From Nevskiaceae bacterium (GTDB taxonomy: Bacteria > Pseudomonadota > Gammaproteobacteria > Steroidobacterales > Steroidobacteraceae), in the NCBI GenBank assembly GCA_018883185.1, contig VEQP01000017.1:1-59014 (forward strand): 59,014 bases of DNA, given 5' to 3'. A program made the translations under genes and the position numbers. A model generated the notes under the pieces. The model did not search any database and was not told the DNA's origin. It saw only the letters and a program-made list of their open reading frames with translations. Position 1 is the stretch's first letter; each line of letters begins with the position of its first letter. Shown piece by piece: positions 54,243-59,014 of the stretch.

Positions 54243-55545
54243 GATCGCCCACGGGTCCGAGCACGCGGACTTCTTGCTGCGCCACGGGAATCTTGATGCC
54301 CGCGTCTTTGAACAGCTTCCAGATGCGCCGATTGACGTCCGAGCGCACGTTGTTGACGCCATTCATGGGATCGCGGATCCAGAAGCGAGCCTCCAGCCGG
54401 ATGCCGTAATTCTCGAAGGCCAGCAGCCGCGATACCGGCTCGGGATCGCGCAGGATACGCGGATGATCGCTTGCCGCCTTCACCAGCAGCTGCAGGGCGA
54501 GCTCCGGATCGTCGTCGTAACTGATCATCACCGGTAGGCGCAGACGCACGCGCTGATCGGAGTAGCTCCAGTTGATCACGGAGGTGGTGATGAGATTTTG
54601 ATTCGGCACCAGTGACTCGACGCCGTCGCGATCGCGTACTACGACATAGCGACCGCGCAGCTCCTGCACCCAGCCGAAATTCTCCGAAGTCGTACCGGTG
54701 TGCTGCGTGAAGCTGATCACATCGCCCGGCTTGATGGACTTGTCCATCAGCAGCACGAAGCCGCTGACGAAATTCGCGGTGATGTCGCGGATACCAAAAC
54801 CAAGGCCGAAGACGATCGCACCGGTCAGCACGGTCAGCGCGGTCAGATCGACGCCTGCGGCGTTGATACCGAGCAGGATGCCGATGCCGATGAGCAGGAA
54901 GTTGGTGAACTTCGCGATGCCAACCCGGGCCGATGGCGCCAAGGACTCGAGTCGCATCACGCGCCGCTCAATGGCCTTGGAGAGCAGCGTCATCATCAAA
55001 ATGAAGGCGGTGATCACAACCAAGCTCTTCAGCAGCGTCCATAGGCTGAAGACCGACTTGCCGGGCAGCAGGTCGATGGTATCGAGTACCTGTTCGAGCC
55101 AGTCGAACCAGCCGAGCAACTCGAAGCCGAGCCCTAGCCACAGCAAGAATGTCAGTCCGCTTTCGGACTTGGCGACCCAACTGTCGCTTCCGACTAGCAG
55201 CCGCATGGCGTACACGCCAAGGCGTACGGCACCGAGCGCCACCACGAGTCGCAGGGCGAGTTCGAGCACGTTATCGCTCATACCGTAGCGACGCACGATG
55301 GCCAGCGCTATGGCGGTCGCACCCGCGGCCACAACGTAGGGTGCGGCGATCACCAAGGTTTCGATGAGACGCGCGGCAAGGCTCTCGGCCGGGTTCTGCA
55401 TCCGCCGCTTGAAGGCGGCGCGCATGATCCGTCCGGCGACCACCGCCACCGCGATGGCAATGAGCACGGCGAGGACCTCGTTGAGACCGTCGCTGCTCAG
55501 CAATTCCGCGAGCAAATCGGTGGAGGCGAGGTTGCGTGGATCCAT
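54223..55545 (-). CDS. MscS family mechanosensitive channel
   Basis: A 440-residue inner-membrane protein. Five or so N-terminal spans are followed by the pore helix region (LTALTVLTGAIVFGLGFG, then IRDITANFVSGFVLLMDKSI) and the cytoplasmic vestibule (about 260-430) with LVPNQNLITTSVINWSYSD. The pore motif and the extra N-terminal spans resemble larger MscS-like channels rather than the 286-residue E. coli MscS. It opens under membrane tension to release solutes. It lies 10 nt after the DUF465 gene. Confidence 0.92.
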   Translation of the reverse strand: MDPRNLASTDLLAELLSSDGLNEVLAVLIAIAVAVVAGRIMRAAFKRRMQNPAESLAARLIETLVIAAPYVVAAGATAIALAIVRRYGMSDNVLELALRLVVALGAVRLGVYAMRLLVGSDSWVAKSESGLTFLLWLGLGFELLGWFDWLEQVLDTIDLLPGKSVFSLWTLLKSLVVITAFILMMTLLSKAIERRVMRLESLAPSARVGIAKFTNFLLIGIGILLGINAAGVDLTALTVLTGAIVFGLGFGIRDITANFVSGFVLLMDKSIKPGDVISFTQHTGTTSENFGWVQELRGRYVVVRDRDGVESLVPNQNLITTSVINWSYSDQRVRLRLPVMISYDDDPELALQLLVKAASDHPRILRDPEPVSRLLAFENYGIRLEARFWIRDPMNGVNNVRSDVNRRIWKLFKDAGIKIPVAQQEVRVLGPVGDHADTRG

Positions 55546-55555
55546 GCGCGATTCC

Positions 55556-55783
55556 TCAGGCGTTCAGATCGGGGATCAGCGAACTGCCGTAGCGCTCGAT
55601 CTGGTCCTTGATCATCAGTTTGCGTTTTTTCAGGCGCTTGATCTGGATCTCGTCGACGTGGATGTCCATGGATAGACGGGTGATGATCTCGTCGAGATCG
55701 CGATGTTCGATGCGCAACTGTCGCAGCTTCTCGACATTGCGAAACAACTCGCGGTTCACCTTGTCGTCTTCGTCTCCGGTCAT
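55556..55783 (-). CDS. DUF465 (YdcH-like) small coiled protein
   Basis: A 75-residue protein made of two helices forming a hairpin, with the pattern KLRQLRIEHRDLDEIITRL and RLKKRKLMIKDQIERY. Length and charge pattern match the DUF465/YdcH family, which is widespread but of unknown function. It starts inside the stop of the PHP gene (ATGA) and is followed by the channel gene after 10 nt. Confidence 0.88.
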   Translation of the reverse strand: MTGDEDDKVNRELFRNVEKLRQLRIEHRDLDEIITRLSMDIHVDEIQIKRLKKRKLMIKDQIERYGSSLIPDLNA

Positions 55784-56637
55784 CGCAGTCGAGCCGCCAC
55801 CGTCTCAAGATCGGCCGGTAGCTTAGCGAAGCGTCCGGGCGGATTCCACGGGACGGCCGGATCATGGAAATCCGAGCCCGTCGAGGCTGCAAGCCCGTAG
55901 CGGCGCGCGAGCGTGGCCAGCCGATCGAGATCGTTCGGGCTGATGCCTGCGACGCCGATCTCGAGTGCGCCACCACCCTGCGCCCCGAATTCCTCGAGTA
56001 GGCGGCGCAGCGCGCCCGAGGAGAGCCGGTAGCGATGCGGATGTGCCAGCACAACTTCCGCGCCCGCGCTGCGCAGCACGGTGAGCGTCGCCTCGAGCGT
56101 CGGCCAGTGCTCGGCGACGTGCCCCGGTTTACCGTGGCCCAGCCACTCGTCAAAGGCGGCGCCGACATCCGCGCTGAAGCCTGCGTCGATCAGCGCTCGC
56201 GCCAGATGCAGGCGGGTTGGCACAGGCGAAGCCGCACAGGCGATGGCGGCGAGTGTCCGGCCCGGCAGCGGTTTACGGGCACCTCGTGTGCGGTGCTCGA
56301 GACGCTCGCCAATATCGAGCAGTCGCTGGCGGCGCTGTTCACGGATCGCGGCCAAGTGCGTGTGCAAGGGGCCATGATCGAGCCTGGGTTGCAGGCCTAT
56401 GACATGTACGGTCTGGCCGTTCCAACTCGCGGTGACTTCCACGCCGGCGGTGAACTGCAGGCCTGCCAAAATTGCCGCGGCAGCAGCCTCAGCACAACCC
56501 TCGAGCGTGTCGTGATCCGTGAGTGCCGCCCGCCCGACACCGCGCTGCGCCGCCAAGTGCATCAGGGCAGCCGGAGCGAGCACGCCGTCGGAGTGCAGGC
56601 TGTGCAAGTGCAGATCGGCAACCGGGGCGGGGCTCAT
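55780..56637 (-). CDS. PHP domain phosphoesterase, RNase AM (YciV)-like
   Basis: A 285-residue PHP protein. The metal-binding motifs are DLHLHSLHSDG at the N-terminus, LTDHDTLEG, the mid GVEVTASWNG, and HPHRY with a final GSDFHDP. This arrangement with a 280-290-residue length matches the 3',5'-nucleoside bisphosphate phosphatase/RNase AM family (E. coli YciV), which also matures the 5' ends of 5S and 23S rRNA. The start at 56637 is used; an ATG at 56649 adds four residues. It is divergent from yrfG, with only 18 bp between the two starts. Confidence 0.9.
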   Translation of the reverse strand: MSPAPVADLHLHSLHSDGVLAPAALMHLAAQRGVGRAALTDHDTLEGCAEAAAAAILAGLQFTAGVEVTASWNGQTVHVIGLQPRLDHGPLHTHLAAIREQRRQRLLDIGERLEHRTRGARKPLPGRTLAAIACAASPVPTRLHLARALIDAGFSADVGAAFDEWLGHGKPGHVAEHWPTLEATLTVLRSAGAEVVLAHPHRYRLSSGALRRLLEEFGAQGGGALEIGVAGISPNDLDRLATLARRYGLAASTGSDFHDPAVPWNPPGRFAKLPADLETVAARLR

Positions 56638-56655
56638 CCCCGCTATCATAGACGC

Positions 56656-57339
56656 ATGGATCTCCCTGCTGCGGCGCGTCCTGACTGGAGCGCCATCGAT
56701 ACCGTGCTGCTCGATCTCGACGGCACCCTGCTCGACCTCGCGTTCGACAACTTCATCTGGCTCGGCCGGGTGCCCGAGATCTTTGCCGAGCGCCATGGTC
56801 TGTCGCTCGCCGAGACGCATGCGCAGCTCGCGCCGCGGTTTCGCCGCGTCGCCGGGACGCTGGAGTGGTATTCGATCGACTACTGGAGTCGCGAACTCGG
56901 TATCGACATCGAGGCCGTGCACAACGAAGAAGCGGCCCGGGTCGCCTGGTTGCCCGGGGCGCGCAATTTTCTCGAGCGGGTACGCGAGTCCGGCAAAAAG
57001 TTGGTGCTGCTCACCAACTCCCATCCAGCGATCTTGCAGATCAAGCATCGGCAGACCGGTGTGTTGAACTTCCTCGATTCGGCTTACACGTCACACGGCT
57101 TCGGTGCACCCAAAGAGGACCCGCGGTTTTGGCAGACGGCGCAGGCTACGGTGGGTTTCGATCCGCAGCGCAGTTTGTTTGCCGATGACAGTGCCGCGGT
57201 GTTGCATGCGGCGATCCGCGCCGGAATTGGCTACGTGTACGGGGTTCGACGACCTGACTCGTCGCGCGATCCGCACGCTCACGAAGAGTTCGAGTCTATC
57301 GATGGGGTGAACGAGTTGCTCGCTGGCGACCCGGCCTAG
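56656..57339 (+). CDS. yrfG: HAD family GMP/IMP nucleotidase
   Basis: A 227-residue HAD hydrolase. Motif I is LLDLDGTLLD with D20 and D22. The cap segment FDNFIWLGRVPEIFAERHGL and the block GTLEWYSIDYWSRELGIDIE are strongly typical of YrfG. Motif II is VLLTNSH, the Lys is in GAPKEDPRFW, and motif IV is SLFADDSAAVL. It hydrolyses purine nucleotides to nucleosides. It starts just 18 nt from the PHP gene on the opposite strand and is convergent with rhlB. Confidence 0.94.
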   Translation: MDLPAAARPDWSAIDTVLLDLDGTLLDLAFDNFIWLGRVPEIFAERHGLSLAETHAQLAPRFRRVAGTLEWYSIDYWSRELGIDIEAVHNEEAARVAWLPGARNFLERVRESGKKLVLLTNSHPAILQIKHRQTGVLNFLDSAYTSHGFGAPKEDPRFWQTAQATVGFDPQRSLFADDSAAVLHAAIRAGIGYVYGVRRPDSSRDPHAHEEFESIDGVNELLAGDPA

Positions 57340-57387
57340 TACCACTAGGCCCCGTCTTTGCTGATACCGCCGCGTCAGGCGAGCGGT

Positions 57388-58734
57388 TCAGCGCGCTCCG
57401 CCACCACCGCGACGGCTGCCGCCCGAGCGGGACCCTCCGCGCGGAGCACCGCCGCGACGATCGCCACTGCGTCCTCCGCCCGGGCCACCACCACCGCCGC
57501 CACCGCGTCGGCCACCGGCACCACCGCGTGCCTCGAACGGGCGGCGCGGCGGCCAGGTGAGCTCGGCCAGCATGTCGACAGCGATCGGCTCGTAGGGAAT
57601 TTTGCGACCAATGAATTTTTCGATGTCGGGCAGGCCGACCGCGTATTCCTCGCAGGCGAAGCTGATGGCATCGCCCTCGGCCCCCGCGCGTGCCGTGCGA
57701 CCAATGCGATGCACGTAGTCGGCGCAGTCTTGCGGCAGGTCGTAATTGAAGACGTGGCTCACTTCGGGGATATGCAAGCCGCGCGATGCCACGTCGGTGG
57801 CGATCAGTACGGCGAGTTTTCCTTCATGGAAATCCTGCAAAAATCGCAGGCGTTTCTTCTGTGGCACATCGCCGGAGAGCGCCTGCGCGTCGATGCCGTT
57901 GGCTCGCAACACATCCTCGAGTCGCTCGGCGACACGCTTGGTGTTGACGAACACCATGGTGCGATGCGGATCCATCTTGCGCAGCAGCCCGACTAGCAGC
58001 GGCATCTTTTCTTCCATCGCCGGGTAGTAGATCACCTGCCGCACGCGATCAGCGGTGATCTTTTCCGGTTCGATACGCACCAGCTCCGGGTTGTTCATAT
58101 GCTCGTAGGCGAGCTCGAGCACGCGCTGCGAGAGCGTCGCCGAGAACAGCATCGACTGGCGCTGCTCGGGCGGTGGCAGCCGGCGCAGCATGTAGCGGAT
58201 ATCAGCGATGAAGCCGAGATCGAACATGCGGTCGGCCTCATCGAGAACCACCGCCTGTGCTTCGCGCAGTTCGAAGGCGTGCTGCTTGTAGTAATCGATG
58301 ATGCGACCCGGAGTGCCGATCAGCACATCGACGCCGCCCTCGAGTTCGCGGCGCTGCTTGTCGTAGTCGACGCCGCCGAACACCACGGCGATGCGTAGAC
58401 CCGTGTGCTGCCCGAGGATCACGGCGTCGTGGTGGATCTGCACCGCGAGTTCCCGCGTCGGCGCGATGACGAGTGCGCGGATGGCTGTTGCCGTACGCGT
58501 GGGCGGGGCCGGTTTGGCGAGCAGGTTCTGGAAGAGGGCGACCAAGAAGGCCGCGGTTTTGCCGGTGCCAGTTTGGGCTTGGCCGGCGATGTCTCGCCCG
58601 GCGAGCGCAAACGGCAAGGTTTGTGCTTGGATGGGTGTGCAGCGGGAGAATCCGGCTTCTTCGATGCCCTGCATCAGGGAGGGCGCGAGTTCGAGCGCGG
58701 AGAAGGTTAGATCGGAAAGGTGGTTGTCAGACAT
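57388..58734 (-). CDS. rhlB: ATP-dependent RNA helicase RhlB
   Basis: A 448-residue DEAD-box helicase. It has the Q-motif region ([18 protein letters not shown]), motif I AQTGTGKT, motif Ia PTRELAVQ, the DEAD motif as [16 protein letters not shown], and motifs IV-VI ending [11 protein letters not shown] tail from about residue 400 is very rich in Gly and Arg, RGG-like, and likely binds RNA. In E. coli RhlB joins the RNA degradosome. The gene is divergent from a thioredoxin-like start, as in many gammaproteobacteria, which supports the rhlB label over other DEAD-box helicases. Confidence 0.93.
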   Translation of the reverse strand: MSDNHLSDLTFSALELAPSLMQGIEEAGFSRCTPIQAQTLPFALAGRDIAGQAQTGTGKTAAFLVALFQNLLAKPAPPTRTATAIRALVIAPTRELAVQIHHDAVILGQHTGLRIAVVFGGVDYDKQRRELEGGVDVLIGTPGRIIDYYKQHAFELREAQAVVLDEADRMFDLGFIADIRYMLRRLPPPEQRQSMLFSATLSQRVLELAYEHMNNPELVRIEPEKITADRVRQVIYYPAMEEKMPLLVGLLRKMDPHRTMVFVNTKRVAERLEDVLRANGIDAQALSGDVPQKKRLRFLQDFHEGKLAVLIATDVASRGLHIPEVSHVFNYDLPQDCADYVHRIGRTARAGAEGDAISFACEEYAVGLPDIEKFIGRKIPYEPIAVDMLAELTWPPRRPFEARGGAGGRRGGGGGGGPGGGRSGDRRGGAPRGGSRSGGSRRGGGGAR

Positions 58735-58988
58735 TGATATCCATCAAATTAAAAACAGGGGGATGCTTGCAAATGTCGAGGGAATTGGCTACAAAAGCGT
58801 CCCAGTAGGGCGTTCTGCCCGCATGGTTCGGCATCGCCCCCCCACAAAACCTTAAATCCCACGACGGTCTAGTGTAACCGTTTGACAGCCCCCTCGGACA
58901 CCGGCGTTCAGCCTCGGGGCGCGCAAACCCCCACTCCCAACGATTTTTTTGTCATGTCCTGTACCACTCCAACCGGAGGTTTACCCGC
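58735..58988. promoter_or_regulatory. rhlB-trxA divergent intergenic region
   Basis: This 254-bp gap holds the promoters of both genes and no coding frame I can support. Visible elements are a TTGACA hexamer at 58882-58887 on the plus strand, a run of seven Ts near 58944-58950, and GGAGG just before the GTG at 58989. I cannot fix a -10 box. Confidence 0.45.
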
Positions 58989-59014
58989 GTGAGCAGCCCT
59001 CACATCATCAACAC
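58989..59014 (+). CDS. trxA: Thioredoxin start (5' fragment only)
   Basis: Only eight codons are inside the window, beginning with the GTG at 58989 and reading MSSPHIIN. A GGAGG ribosome site lies 9 nt upstream. The ending HIIN is similar to the KIIH at the start of thioredoxins, and the place opposite rhlB is that of trxA in E. coli and relatives (rhlB-trxA-rho). The call rests mainly on that synteny. Confidence 0.55.

Overview
The window is a dense, GC-rich stretch of chromosome, almost certainly from a gammaproteobacterium. The marker genes are typical of that class: plsB, speA, ttcA, greB, rhlB next to the start of a probable trxA, yrfG, a YciV/RNase AM-type PHP protein, NhaR and ArfB. 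A large TonB-dependent receptor (TBDR), aspartyl/asparaginyl beta-hydroxylases, TPR-sulfotransferases and a DUF1838 protein suggest the Steroidobacter/Nevskiales side of the class. That placement is an inference from gene content only. Genes are packed tightly: many same-strand neighbours overlap by 4 nt (ATGA or GTGA), five convergent pairs overlap at their 3' ends, and GTG or TTG starts are common. I see no insertion sequence, CRISPR array, rRNA or tRNA, and no gene-free stretch over 300 bases.

Layout. 0-2.3 kb: a minus-strand unit of an NhaR-like LysR regulator, an unrecognised exported protein and a truncated outer-membrane-like protein. 2.3-13.9 kb is the most accessory-looking region: a methyltransferase with a short helical partner, a small exported protein, two divergent 2-oxoglutarate-dependent Asp/Asn beta-hydroxylases, a TBDR, two different TPR-sulfotransferases and a DUF192 protein. 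14-19.4 kb: an LEA-type lipoprotein, a tiny membrane protein, an RND efflux adaptor and pump, and a MAPEG protein. 19.4-23.3 kb: ttcA, an ADP-ribosylglycohydrolase-like protein, a zinc peptidase and an ATP-grasp ligase in one chain. 23.3-26.9 kb: manC and an S9 peptidase. 26.9-32.7 kb: a HAD phosphatase facing a six-gene unit (AhpD-like protein, NUDIX hydrolase, MFS transporter, double-VOC protein, quinone oxidoreductase, membrane protein).

32.8-41.1 kb: an RRM protein, then a five-gene operon (rhodanese, speA, methyltransferase, short helical protein, DUF1838) in which every junction is a 4-nt overlap. Facing it are a GST and homospermidine synthase, followed by greB. 41.2-47.2 kb is an envelope block: M13 peptidase, LemA, two TPM proteins, L,D-transpeptidase and rhomboid protease. 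47.2-59 kb: a fused 5-oxoprolinase/hydantoinase, an alpha/beta hydrolase, plsB, arfB, an MscS channel, a DUF465 protein, a PHP phosphoesterase, yrfG, rhlB and the first codons of trxA.

The best candidate for an undescribed system is the methyltransferase plus short helical partner pair. It occurs twice, about 31 kb apart, with the same protein architecture and the same 4-nt overlap. One copy lies beside the beta-hydroxylase/TBDR/sulfotransferase region. The other sits inside the arginine decarboxylase operon. The peptidase/ATP-grasp chain is the second candidate.
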